DNA of 64,000 nucleotides from Burkholderia sp. Bp9142 (lineage in GTDB: Bacteria; Pseudomonadota; Gammaproteobacteria; Burkholderiales; Burkholderiaceae), in contig NZ_QTPP01000002.1 of assembly GCF_003853415.1 (NCBI RefSeq), positions 62,001 through 126,000 of the forward strand, read 5' to 3'. The notes under the pieces were generated by a model. The model ran no database searches and was not told the DNA's origin. It was given only the letters and a program-made list of their open reading frames with translations. Both the position numbers and the translations under genes were made by a program. Shown in pieces: positions 37,092 to 45,136 of this stretch. Every line of letters starts with the position of its first letter. Position 1 is the first letter of the stretch.

Positions 37092-37868
37092 TCAGTCGCG
37101 ATACGACGGATCGATCCGGTCGAGGCGACGCAGCAGCGCCGGCCATTCCAGCTCGCCCTCGATCGCGCCGCCGTCGCGCAACTGTTCGGCGGTGCGATCG
37201 GCGACGGCCGGCTCGGGCAGCACGAGCGGCCCGCCGCCTGCCTGCGCGCGCACCTGGATGTCGCACGCCTTGATCAGCGTATCCATCAGCACATACGCCT
37301 CGGCGACGGTCCGGCCGACCGTCAGCGTGCCGTGGTTGCGCAGCAGCATCGCGGATTTCGCGCCGAGGCTGGCGGTCAGCCGCGCGCCTTCGGCCGGCGA
37401 GAACGCGAGCGCCTCGTAGTCGTGATACGCGAGGTCGCCGTGAAACCGCAGCGCGTGCTGCGATGCGGGCAGCAGCCCGTCGCGCTGGATCGACACGGCG
37501 ATGCCGGGCGTATTGTGCAGATGCATCACGCAGACGGCGTCCGGCCGCGCGGCATGGACGGCCGCGTGAAGCGCGAAGCCCGTCACGTTGACCGCATGTG
37601 CGCTGTCGCCGATCCGGTTGCCGGCCAGGTCGATCTTCACGAGATTCGATGCGCGAACCTCGTCGAACGCGAGGCCGAACGGGTTGATCAGGAAATGGCC
37701 GGGCTCGCCGGGCACCGTTGCGGACAGATGCGTGTAGATCAGGTCGTCCCAGCCGTTCAGCGCGACGAGACGGTACGCGGCGGCGAGATCGACGCGCAGC
37801 CGGCGCTCGGCGTCCGAGATCGGGCCGCCGGGTTTCACGGTGTCAGGACGGTGTGCGAATGACGACAT
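37092..37868 (-). CDS. Class II aldolase/adducin family protein (second copy)
   Basis: A 258-residue zinc-dependent aldolase-superfamily protein. Candidate metal ligands are in MHLHNTPGIAVS and LRNHGTLTVGRTVAEAY, and the N-terminal GWDDLIYTHLSATVPG block is the adducin-like variant. It differs strongly from the island copy at 10686, so the two are not recent duplicates. It overlaps the urea transporter gene by 26 bases, implying coupled translation, and precedes the tautomerase. Confidence 0.88.
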   Translation of the reverse strand: MSSFAHRPDTVKPGGPISDAERRLRVDLAAAYRLVALNGWDDLIYTHLSATVPGEPGHFLINPFGLAFDEVRASNLVKIDLAGNRIGDSAHAVNVTGFALHAAVHAARPDAVCVMHLHNTPGIAVSIQRDGLLPASQHALRFHGDLAYHDYEALAFSPAEGARLTASLGAKSAMLLRNHGTLTVGRTVAEAYVLMDTLIKACDIQVRAQAGGGPLVLPEPAVADRTAEQLRDGGAIEGELEWPALLRRLDRIDPSYRD

Positions 37869-38736
37869 CGGGTTCTCCGAGGGTAAGGCGGCGCGCGACG
37901 GCCACCGTGATCCACGACGCGAGCGCGAACGGGGCCGTGAGCGCGGTGAGGCCCGCGCGCATCGCGAGCCACTGGATCAGTGCGGCCAGCGCCGCGGCCG
38001 CGAACGCCGCGCGCGTGCCGCGCGACATCAGCGCGAGCGCGGCGAGTGCGCCGTTGAAGCCGAGCAGGCCGTCGGTGAATCCGGCACCGCTTGCGCCGAG
38101 CGCAACCAGCAGCATGGTCGACACGATCGCGCCGCCGAGTGCGAACGCGGCTGCGCGGCGGGACGCGGCCGCGATGCCGGCGACGATCAGCATACCGGCC
38201 CACGCGCCTTGTGCGAAGGTGGTTTGTGCGACGCCCGACAGCAGTGCTGCGGCGACCGAGGAAAGTGTCAGTGCCGCGCCCGTCGCGGTATCGCTCGCAT
38301 GCTGCACCGCGACAAACGGCAGCCACAGCGCGGTGGCCGCCAGGCACGGACTCGAATACGGGCACTGGCGCCACTTCGCGAGCGGGAGTCGCATCGCGCG
38401 CTGCACGAGCGCGGCGCCGATCGCGGCGAGCGGCACCAGCACGAGCGCCGCCAGCGGGGCGGGCGCAAAGCGCACTGCCACCAGCGCGGCGAGCGCGCCG
38501 TTGAAGCCGTGCAGACCCGGTTCGACGTCACGGCGCGCCGCGCCGGTCAGCACCGCGGTCAGGTTGGCGGCGGCCGCGCCGACCAGCGCCGCGCACGCGA
38601 GCCGCAGGTCGGTCAGCGCGAGTGCGGCGACCAGCATCGCGCCGGTGAACGCGTTCGCCTGCAGCACGATCTGTCCGATGCTGCGCAGCAGGATGCGCAG
38701 GTCGATCGACGGCGAAGCGGGGCGGACGGTAGGCAT
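37843..38736 (-). CDS. Urea transporter (UT family)
   Basis: A 297-residue channel-like transporter with about ten spans in two inverted halves. Each half has the family signature around GLHGFNGALAAL and GLLGFNGALAAL; these form the urea selectivity slots. The start is placed at MPTVRPASPS (38736); the longer frame runs through the repeat-bearing intergenic region. No urease or amidolyase genes are nearby, so it may serve a urease encoded elsewhere or carry another small amide. Confidence 0.87.
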   Translation of the reverse strand: MPTVRPASPSIDLRILLRSIGQIVLQANAFTGAMLVAALALTDLRLACAALVGAAAANLTAVLTGAARRDVEPGLHGFNGALAALVAVRFAPAPLAALVLVPLAAIGAALVQRAMRLPLAKWRQCPYSSPCLAATALWLPFVAVQHASDTATGAALTLSSVAAALLSGVAQTTFAQGAWAGMLIVAGIAAASRRAAAFALGGAIVSTMLLVALGASGAGFTDGLLGFNGALAALALMSRGTRAAFAAAALAALIQWLAMRAGLTALTAPFALASWITVAVARRLTLGEPDVVIRTPS

Positions 38737-38878
38737 GGCGGCGGCGGAACTGGACGAGCCGCGAGCATAGGACACAATCCCATGCACCGGAATAGGGAAT
38801 TCTGGATAGTCGGGATTTGTGGCGAGTGCCCTGAATTGGGGCGCGGCGAGGCGGTCGGCGCCTGTTCGGAACACGTGT

Positions 38879-38987
38879 GTTAGCGTTTTCGTGAGACTTT
38901 GGCAATTTGGTAGCAAATTTTGGTCATCGCTAATGCTTTCGTATGCAGGCTAATGCTTTCGTATGCAGGCTGACGCGTTAGCGTTTT
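38879..38987. promoter_or_regulatory. Repeat-bearing control region upstream of the urea transporter
   Basis: A perfect 20-bp tandem repeat (TAATGCTTTCGTATGCAGGC at 38931-38950 and 38951-38970) lies between two direct copies of GTTAGCGTTTT (38879-38889, 38977-38987). Each unit carries a GCTAATGC-type half-site related to the flanking GTTAGCG. Clustered half-sites in an AT-rich gap between divergent genes suggest an operator array, but no regulator is known. Confidence 0.45.
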
Positions 38988-39011
38988 GTCGGGCAACGAG
39001 GAGGCGGAACG

Positions 39012-39566
39012 ATGCGGGAACTGCGCTGGGCGTCGCTCGAGGGCGACGGAATCGAACACCTGACGTTCGACCGGAGTGACACCGGCATCGTCGTCGAAAG
39101 CGCCGTGGTCGGCCAGCGGTACGGCCGCGCGTACGGGCTTGCGTACAGGGTCGAGTGCGATCCGCGGTGGCGGGTCAGGGTTGCGGTGCTCAGGGTGATG
39201 GGCGGCGGCACGCTCGAACTGCATGGCGACGGCGCCGGGCACTGGCGTGACGGTTCAGGCCGCGCGCTGCCGGAACTGGATGGCTGCGTCGACATCGACA
39301 TCGCGGCGACGCCGTTCACGAATTCGCTGCCGATCGGCCGCCTCGGTCTCGCGCGCGGCGAGCGGTGGCCGATCGACGTCGCCTACATCTCGACGCCGGA
39401 CCTGACCGTGACGCCGGTCAAGCAGGCCTATGCGTGCATCGAGCCCGGCCGGCGCTACCGCTACGAAGGCATCTTCCGGAATTTCACCGCGGAGATGGAC
39501 ATCGACGCCGACGGGCTCGTGATCGACTACGAAACGCTGTTCAAGCGCCTGCCGCCGTTGCGCTGA
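39012..39566 (+). CDS. Putative glycolipid-binding domain protein (DUF1089)
   Basis: A 184-residue beta-rich cytoplasmic protein. The LRWASLEGDGIEHLTFD start, YRVECDPRWRVR, LDGCVDIDIAATPFTNSLPIRRL-like stretch and KQAYACI...YRYEG end fit the putative glycolipid-binding family. The name comes from structural similarity to lipoprotein carriers; no activity is proven. GAGGAGG lies before the ATG. Its 3' end overlaps the convergent hydrolase gene by 40 bases. Confidence 0.82.
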   Translation: MRELRWASLEGDGIEHLTFDRSDTGIVVESAVVGQRYGRAYGLAYRVECDPRWRVRVAVLRVMGGGTLELHGDGAGHWRDGSGRALPELDGCVDIDIAATPFTNSLPIGRLGLARGERWPIDVAYISTPDLTVTPVKQAYACIEPGRRYRYEGIFRNFTAEMDIDADGLVIDYETLFKRLPPLR

Positions 39567-40438
39567 ACGGCCGCGCCCGCTGTCGTGACGGCCGGTCGTT
39601 CATGCGCCGAGGCAAACCGGTCGATCCGCGCCGCGATCAAATCAGGATCGCGCATCACGACCCAATGCGCGCCATCGATTTCCTCGCGCACGTGCTCGCC
39701 GAGCCAGCGATCGAGGCCGACCGACATCTCGGGCGTCACGTAGCGGTCGCGCACCGGCACGATGATCTGCACCGGCGCCTGCGCATACCGCTCGCGCGGC
39801 TTTCTCGCCCGCGCGACGAAATTGGCGCGGTAGAGCTGCAAGCCGTTCAGCGCGTTCTTCAACTGTGCAGGATCGCGCTCGGGCCGCACGCGCTCGGTCA
39901 GCTGCAGCCAGCGCGGCCACAGTGCGGCGCCGCCGAGCCGCCACACCAGCGACGGCACGACCGGCAGGTGGAAGAACGCGATGTACCACGACTTCAGGCT
40001 CTGCTTGAGCCGCATCTTCGCGCGGAACACGTGGTCGAGGCACGGGCCGGAGATCGACGTGTACGACGCGATCCGGCCGCGGAACGCGGGATCGGTCACG
40101 GCCTCCCAGCACTGGATCGACCCCCAGTCGTGGCCGACCAGATGGAACGGCCGGTTGCCGCAGGTCGCGTCGGCGACGGCCTTCAGGTCCTCCGCGAGGC
40201 GCGCCAGCGCGTAGTCGGCGCGGCGGCGCGGCGCATCGGACGCGCCGGCGCCGCGCACGTCGTAGGCGATCACGCGATAGCGCTGCGCGAGCCGTGCGCG
40301 GACCGGCGCCCACACGGCGGCCGAATCGGGATAGCCGTGCACGAGGATCAGCGGCGGCGCGCGCCGCGGGCCGCTGACATGGACGGCGAGTTTCACGTCT
40401 CCGGAGCGGACGGTCAGCATCTCGTGGGCGCGCGCCAT
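39527..40438 (-). CDS. Alpha/beta hydrolase, epoxide hydrolase/dehalogenase-like
   Basis: A 303-residue hydrolase. The oxyanion motif is HGYPDS, the nucleophile elbow GHDWGS has aspartate as nucleophile with the following tryptophan (as in epoxide hydrolases and haloalkane dehalogenases), and the late HWVMRDP-like segment (GAHWVVMRDPDLIA) carries the catalytic histidine. The ATG at 40438 is four bases after the upstream gene's stop, so it is the last gene of the four-gene oxidation operon. Confidence 0.87.
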   Translation of the reverse strand: MARAHEMLTVRSGDVKLAVHVSGPRRAPPLILVHGYPDSAAVWAPVRARLAQRYRVIAYDVRGAGASDAPRRRADYALARLAEDLKAVADATCGNRPFHLVGHDWGSIQCWEAVTDPAFRGRIASYTSISGPCLDHVFRAKMRLKQSLKSWYIAFFHLPVVPSLVWRLGGAALWPRWLQLTERVRPERDPAQLKNALNGLQLYRANFVARARKPRERYAQAPVQIIVPVRDRYVTPEMSVGLDRWLGEHVREEIDGAHWVVMRDPDLIAARIDRFASAHERPAVTTAGAAVQRNGGRRLNSVS

Positions 40439-40442
40439 GACG

Positions 40443-41348
40443 TCATGCCTGCGCAACCGGATGCAGCGGCACGCGGCGCGGGGCGGCCTGCGCCGCGTAG
40501 CGCGCGTTGGTCGCGTCGATGTTCGCGAGCAGCGTGTCGAGCCCCTGCAGGTACCGATGGTTATCGTGGTCCCACGGATGGAAGCCCGGACGGAAATAGT
40601 CGAGCCATTCGCCCGCGATGCTCGGAAACACGCCGGTCCTCGGGCTGTACAGGTACTTCACGAGGCGCCACATGCCACCGAACCCGCCGTGCTTGCGACG
40701 GTGCGACAGCATCAGACGCACGTGGAAGTCGAACACGATCGTCCAGAACAGCACGGTCGTCGTCAGCATCGTGCCGGTGCGCAGCAGGTAGCTGCCGAGG
40801 CCCGGCTTCATCACGGCGTTCCATACGTCGTACGACACCGCCTTGTGTTCGGTTTCCTCCATCGCGTGCCACATCCACATCTGCTGATAGCCTTCGACCG
40901 ACCCGTCGATCCGGTGCTCGTGGCCCGACAGCAGCTGGTTCGCGAGGATCGCCGTGTAGTGCTCGAGCGCGATCGTGATCGCGAGCTGCATCGAATGCGG
41001 CAGCGTCTTCTTGAAGAAGCCGAGGATCGTCCACAGCCGCTTGTCGAGCTTGTGCGCGGGCAGGCCGGACGATTGCAGCAGGTCGTTGTATTCGATGTGC
41101 TCGCGCGTGTGCATCGCTTCCTGGCCGATGAAGCCGAGCACCTGCTTCTTGAGCGCCGGATCCTCGATGCGGTCGCGATAGTTGCGCACCGAATCCATGA
41201 AGAAGCGCTCGCCGGCCGGGAACAGCAGCGACAGCGCGTTCATGAAGTGCGTGACCGGCACGCCCTGGACGTGCCAGTCCTTCGCGCGTTCGGGCGGCAG
41301 CGCGAAACGGATGTCGCGCCGCACGGGCATCATGTTCGGGGTCCTCAT
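40443..41348 (-). CDS. Ferritin-like metal-dependent hydrolase (PF10118 type)
   Basis: A 301-residue helical protein with clustered E/H pairs: GQEAMHTREHIEYN and HAMEETEHKAVSYDVW, plus LEHYTAIL. These are the di-metal ligands of the 'predicted metal-dependent hydrolase' family. The C-terminal GEWLDYFRPGFHPWDHD is also typical. GGAGGAG lies before the ATG. Its start overlaps the SDR stop by four bases (ATGA). Reaction unknown; its constant company with BVMO and SDR genes suggests a role in oxidised-lipid or ester metabolism. Confidence 0.83.
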   Translation of the reverse strand: MRTPNMMPVRRDIRFALPPERAKDWHVQGVPVTHFMNALSLLFPAGERFFMDSVRNYRDRIEDPALKKQVLGFIGQEAMHTREHIEYNDLLQSSGLPAHKLDKRLWTILGFFKKTLPHSMQLAITIALEHYTAILANQLLSGHEHRIDGSVEGYQQMWMWHAMEETEHKAVSYDVWNAVMKPGLGSYLLRTGTMLTTTVLFWTIVFDFHVRLMLSHRRKHGGFGGMWRLVKYLYSPRTGVFPSIAGEWLDYFRPGFHPWDHDNHRYLQGLDTLLANIDATNARYAAQAAPRRVPLHPVAQA

Positions 41349-42283
41349 GATTGTTCTCCTCCCTGATTGCCTGCGTTGTTGTAAGTGGCGTGCAGCGGCG
41401 CGGCCGCCGGCGTGCCGTGGCGGGCGGCCGCGCGGCGGGCCTTCGCGGCCTCGCGGCGCGTCGCGAGCACGACGAGCGCCTGGTATGCGGCCGGCAGGAC
41501 GCGCGCCATCCAGTCCGCGCCTTTCGCGTCGCGGCCGATCAGCACGCGGCGCTTGTTCTTGCGCACGCCGGCGAGGATCGTGCGCGCGGCGTCGTCGGCG
41601 GTCGTGATGAAGAATTTCTCGAAGCTGTCCTTGCCCTGCTGCTCGCTCTCGACGATGAAGCCGACCATGTTCTTCGCGACGCGGCTCGACTGTGCGATGT
41701 TGGTGCGGATGCCGCCCGGATGCACGCAGGTCGCCGACACGCCGCACTTCATCATGTCGAGTTCCTGCCGCAGCGATTCGGTGAAGCCGCGCACCGCGAA
41801 CTTGGTCGCGTTGTAGCCGCTCATCCCCGGCTGCGCGAAGATCCCGAAAATGCTCGACGTGTTGATCACGTGGCCGTCGCCCGACGCCTTCAGGTGCGGC
41901 AGGAACGCCTTCGTGCCATGCACGACGCCCCAGAAGTTGATGTTCACGATCCACTCGAGATCGCTGTATTCCATCCCTTCGATCGTGCTCGACAGCGCGA
42001 CGCCCGCGTTGTTGAAGATCAGGTTGACCTTGCCGTGTTGCTGCGCGGTGTCGTCGGCCCACGCGAACATCGCGTCGCGGTCGCCGACGTCGAGCACGCG
42101 CGTCGAGACGCGCACGTTCGGCGCGATCGCGCGGACGATCCGCTCGGTTTCGGCGAGGCCGATGGCGTTCTTGTCGGCGAGCGACACCTGGCAGCCGGCC
42201 TGCGCGAGCTGCACCGCGAGCGAGCGGCCCATGCCCGAGCCCGCGCCCGTGATCGCGGCGACCTTGTTGGCGAAATCTCTCAT
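41345..42283 (-). CDS. Short-chain dehydrogenase (SadH-like)
   Basis: A 312-residue SDR: TGAGSGMG NAD(P) motif, NNAG, serine in NTSSIFG, and catalytic YNATK (GYNATKFAVRGFTESL). The PGGIRTNIA segment after it and a 40-residue Ala/Arg-rich tail are extras. The sequence most resembles SadH-type SDRs associated with monooxygenase operons. It probably oxidises or reduces an alcohol/ketone around the Baeyer-Villiger step. GGAGCC lies before the ATG. Confidence 0.9.
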   Translation of the reverse strand: MRDFANKVAAITGAGSGMGRSLAVQLAQAGCQVSLADKNAIGLAETERIVRAIAPNVRVSTRVLDVGDRDAMFAWADDTAQQHGKVNLIFNNAGVALSSTIEGMEYSDLEWIVNINFWGVVHGTKAFLPHLKASGDGHVINTSSIFGIFAQPGMSGYNATKFAVRGFTESLRQELDMMKCGVSATCVHPGGIRTNIAQSSRVAKNMVGFIVESEQQGKDSFEKFFITTADDAARTILAGVRKNKRRVLIGRDAKGADWMARVLPAAYQALVVLATRREAAKARRAAARHGTPAAAPLHATYNNAGNQGGEQS

Positions 42284-42304
42284 GTCGGTGGCTCCTTGTC
42301 TGAC

Positions 42305-43888
42305 TCAGGCTGCTTCGGCGGACGTGGAAGCGGAAGCGGCGGGCGCGGCGACGGGCCGCGCGGTCGTGTCGTGCTGCGGCGCGCGATACGCGTGGTAATC
42401 GGCGATCGAGAACTGCGCGGTCGCCTGGCGGAAGCGCCAGGTGAAGCCCGGCCACAGCGTCGTGTTCTTGCCGGTGCGCGGATCGAGGTACCAGCTCTTG
42501 CAGCCGCCCGTCGACCAGATCGCCTTCTTGAGCCGGCCCTGCAGGTCGCTGTTGAACTGCGCCTCGACGAGCGGGCGCACCTCGATCGCCTCCGCGCGTT
42601 CTCGATGCATCGCCTGCAGCGCGCCGAGGATGTATTCGATCTGCGACTCGATCATGAACACCATCGAGTTGTGGCCGAGGCCCGTGTTCGGGCCGACGAT
42701 CATGAAGAAGTTCGGGTAGCCCGGCAGCGTCGTGCCGAGATACGCGTGCGCGCCGTCGCGCCAGGCGTCGACGATGTCGAGACCGCCGCGGCCGATGATC
42801 GCGCCGCGCGGATACGGATCGGCGACCTGGAAGCCCGTGCCGTAGATCAGGCAGTCGACTTCGTGGCGGCGGCCGTCGGTCGTCACGACCGCGTTGGCTT
42901 CGATATGGTCGATGCCGGTCGTGATCACGTCGACGTTCTTGCGCGACAGCGCCGGGTAGTAGTCGTTCGAGATCAGCACGCGCTTGCAGCCGAGCATGTA
43001 ATCCGGCGTGACGGTCTTGCGCAGTTCCGGATCGGGAATCTGCTTGCGGATGTGGCGCAGTGCGAGCTTCTGCACGTTCTTCATCAGCGACGGATGGATC
43101 GCGAAGCCGAGCACGCGCGATTCGAGCATCCAGTAGATGCTGCTGCGCACGGCCTTCTGCGTGAACGGCAGCGTGCGGAACAGCCATTTCTCGAACCCGG
43201 TCAGGTTGCGGTCGGGCTTCGGCATGATCCACGGCGGCGTGCGCTGGAACAGCGCGAGTTCCTTCACGCGCGGCGCGATCTGCGGCACGAACTGGATCGC
43301 ACTCGCGCCGGTGCCGATCACCGCGACGCGCTTGCCTTCGAGCGGGTAGTCGTGATCCCACTGCTGCGAATGGAACGCGCGGCCCTTGAAGTTCTCGACG
43401 CCGGGAATCGCCGGCAGCGCGGCGCGCGACAGCCCGCCCATCCCCGACACCAGCACGCGCGCCGACAGCCGCTTGCCGTTCGCGAACGTGAGGCGCCAGC
43501 GTTGCGCGGCTTCGTCGTATTCGGCGCGCTGCAACGCGTGGTTCATGCGCAGGTGCGGGCCGACGCCGAAGCGCTGCACGCAGTCTTCCAGATACGCGCG
43601 AATTTCCGGCTGCGGCGCGAACATGCGCGTCCAGCGCGGGTTCGGCGCGAACGAGAACGAATAGACATGCGATTGCACGTCGCAGGCACACCCGGGGTAA
43701 TGATTGTCGCGCCACGTGCCGCCGACCGACGCGGCCTTCTCGAGGACGACGAAGTCGGTCACGCCTGTCTGCCGCAGGCGAATGGCCATCCCGAGACCGG
43801 CGAAGCCGGTGCCGATGATGGCGATGTCGGTCGTTTCGTCCAGGCCGTCGTGGCCGGGCGGGCCGAAAGGCAACGTGCGAGCATTCAT
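42305..43888 (-). CDS. Flavin-containing Baeyer-Villiger-type monooxygenase
   Basis: A 527-residue NADPH- and FAD-dependent oxygenase. Two Rossmann motifs (IIGTGFAGLGMAIRL and AVIGTGASAIQF) flank the BVMO fingerprint FKGRAFHSQQWD. NHYPGCACDVQSHVYSFSF is the typical FAD-side block. It inserts oxygen next to a carbonyl to make an ester or lactone. The ATG at 43888 has GGAGA seven bases upstream and is preferred over the ATG at 43912. It is the first gene of the operon (then SDR, metal hydrolase, alpha/beta hydrolase), comparable with the mymA/Rv3083 locus of mycobacteria. Confidence 0.92.
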   Translation of the reverse strand: MNARTLPFGPPGHDGLDETTDIAIIGTGFAGLGMAIRLRQTGVTDFVVLEKAASVGGTWRDNHYPGCACDVQSHVYSFSFAPNPRWTRMFAPQPEIRAYLEDCVQRFGVGPHLRMNHALQRAEYDEAAQRWRLTFANGKRLSARVLVSGMGGLSRAALPAIPGVENFKGRAFHSQQWDHDYPLEGKRVAVIGTGASAIQFVPQIAPRVKELALFQRTPPWIMPKPDRNLTGFEKWLFRTLPFTQKAVRSSIYWMLESRVLGFAIHPSLMKNVQKLALRHIRKQIPDPELRKTVTPDYMLGCKRVLISNDYYPALSRKNVDVITTGIDHIEANAVVTTDGRRHEVDCLIYGTGFQVADPYPRGAIIGRGGLDIVDAWRDGAHAYLGTTLPGYPNFFMIVGPNTGLGHNSMVFMIESQIEYILGALQAMHRERAEAIEVRPLVEAQFNSDLQGRLKKAIWSTGGCKSWYLDPRTGKNTTLWPGFTWRFRQATAQFSIADYHAYRAPQHDTTARPVAAPAASASTSAEAA

Positions 43889-43920
43889 CCGGGTGTCTCC
43901 GATTTGGCTCATTTTTTAAT

Positions 43921-43940
43921 GTTACATTGGTTGATGTAAC
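43921..43940. promoter_or_regulatory. Palindromic operator before the monooxygenase operon
   Basis: GTTACAT-TGGTTG-ATGTAAC, perfect 7-bp arms, 32 bases upstream of the monooxygenase start. Size and symmetry suggest a TetR- or AraC-controlled site; no regulator gene is adjacent. Confidence 0.6.
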
Positions 43941-44098
43941 GATAGTGGGTGAACCCGGAAACCGCAAGAGGCTAGAAGCGGCGCTCTAAGGGCCGGGAGC
44001 CGCGCGGGAAAAGGCTGAGCGGGGTTTGGAACGACGTGGTTTCCGCATGGCGGAATGCGCGGAAACGGCCGTCGGCAGGGCGGGAGCGGCAGGAGACG

Positions 44099-44121
44099 AG
44101 GCCGCCGCCGTGCGGCGGCCT
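44099..44121. terminator. Hairpin after the yhhN-like gene
   Basis: AGGCCGCCGC-CGT-GCGGCGGCCT, perfect 10-bp arms, 14 bases beyond the leftward stop codon at 44135. No good T-run follows leftward, so termination strength is uncertain. Confidence 0.5.
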
Positions 44122-44134
44122 GTTTGAAACGCTA

Positions 44135-44806
44135 TCAGGGACGGGTCGAGCGGGCGGCCGTCTCATGGAAAACCCCGGCCACGATCGTGACCTGCGCGAG
44201 CGCATAGAGGCCCCAGATCAGGTAGTCGATGCCGGGAAAGCCGCCGAGGAAACGCCCGACGCCGATCAGCGTGTCGGAGCCGACGAAGATCAGGCTGCCG
44301 AGCGCGACCAGCGGGCCGCGCGTGCGGGCCGCGAGCGCGAAGCTCGCCATTGCGCACAGCACGAGCAGGTAGACGGCGACCGGCGCGAGCAACGCGCCCA
44401 GGTGCGGAAGAAATGCCGCGTAGAACGCCGGCGCGGCGATCCACAGCCCGATCAGCGCGACGATGCGCCAGCCCTGCGGCCGCGCGCGCCAGCGCACGAA
44501 GATCGCGCAGTAGCACAGGTGCGTAAGCAGGAATGCGCCGAGGCCGAGGACGAACGACAGCGGCCAGTCGGGCAGCGCGAGCAGCACGTCGCCGAGCACG
44601 GCCGTCGCCAGTGCCGCGCACAGCCACGCGCGCTCGCGCGGCGCGGCGCAGGTGCTGCCGGCCGCGAGCAGCAGGATGCCCATCGCGGCTTTCGCGGCGG
44701 CCTGGCCGGGATAGGGCGCGGCGGCGAGCGACAGTCCGTACAGCAGCGCGGCGGCGACGGCGAGCGGCCAGAGCCGGCGATAGGTGGCGGGAAGCGTGGC
44801 GATCAA
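44135..44806 (-). CDS. YhhN/TMEM86 family membrane protein (lysoplasmalogenase-like)
   Basis: A 223-residue protein with about eight spans. The conserved acidic residues of the family are in VLGDVLLALPDW and IFVGSDTLIGV. Eukaryotic TMEM86B hydrolyses lysoplasmalogen; the bacterial role is unproven. I chose the TTG at 44806, which has GGAGA eight bases upstream; the ATG at 44875 would add 23 unlikely polar residues. Monocistronic. Confidence 0.82.
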   Translation of the reverse strand: MIATLPATYRRLWPLAVAAALLYGLSLAAAPYPGQAAAKAAMGILLLAAGSTCAAPRERAWLCAALATAVLGDVLLALPDWPLSFVLGLGAFLLTHLCYCAIFVRWRARPQGWRIVALIGLWIAAPAFYAAFLPHLGALLAPVAVYLLVLCAMASFALAARTRGPLVALGSLIFVGSDTLIGVGRFLGGFPGIDYLIWGLYALAQVTIVAGVFHETAARSTRP

Positions 44807-45075
44807 GGCGGGTGTCTCCGGATTGTTGTTGTCTGCGGTGGATGACGCGCCGTCGTGGGCGCGGCTGCAGGCCATTATCCGGAAGAACGGCTGGGTGAAA
44901 ACCGGCGAACCCTTCTACGACGCGATCCCGGCCGCGCATGTTGCGTGCGGTTCGTCACGGTTGCGGCGGAAGAGGAAGGGGGCGGCCCGCCAGGACCGGG
45001 ATGCGGAAATCGGGCACCTACCACGCCGGCGGCGCGTCGAGCGCCCGTCGGGAACAAGCGTTTCCGACAAACAAG

Positions 45076-45108
45076 ACGGGCCGGCGGGCAGGGTGCCCGT
45101 CGGCCCGT
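45076..45108 (-). terminator. Strong terminator after the substrate-binding protein gene
   Basis: 15-bp arms (45076-45090 and 45094-45108) pair with a single G-T wobble around a 3-base loop, 29 bases beyond the stop. Read leftward it is followed by CTTGTTTGTC. The rest of the 44807-45075 gap contains nothing recognised. Confidence 0.75.
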
Positions 45109-45136
45109 TTCGACTGCTTCGCGCTGCGTCCGCGCG

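Noticed and set aside
38931..38970. CRISPR-like repeat
   Set aside because: Only two adjacent identical 20-bp units without spacers; a simple tandem duplication.
40443..43967. 1174-codon frame covering three operon genes on the minus strand
   Set aside because: Only its last 301 codons (from 41348) are a real gene; the earlier part is the wrong frame of the SDR and monooxygenase genes.
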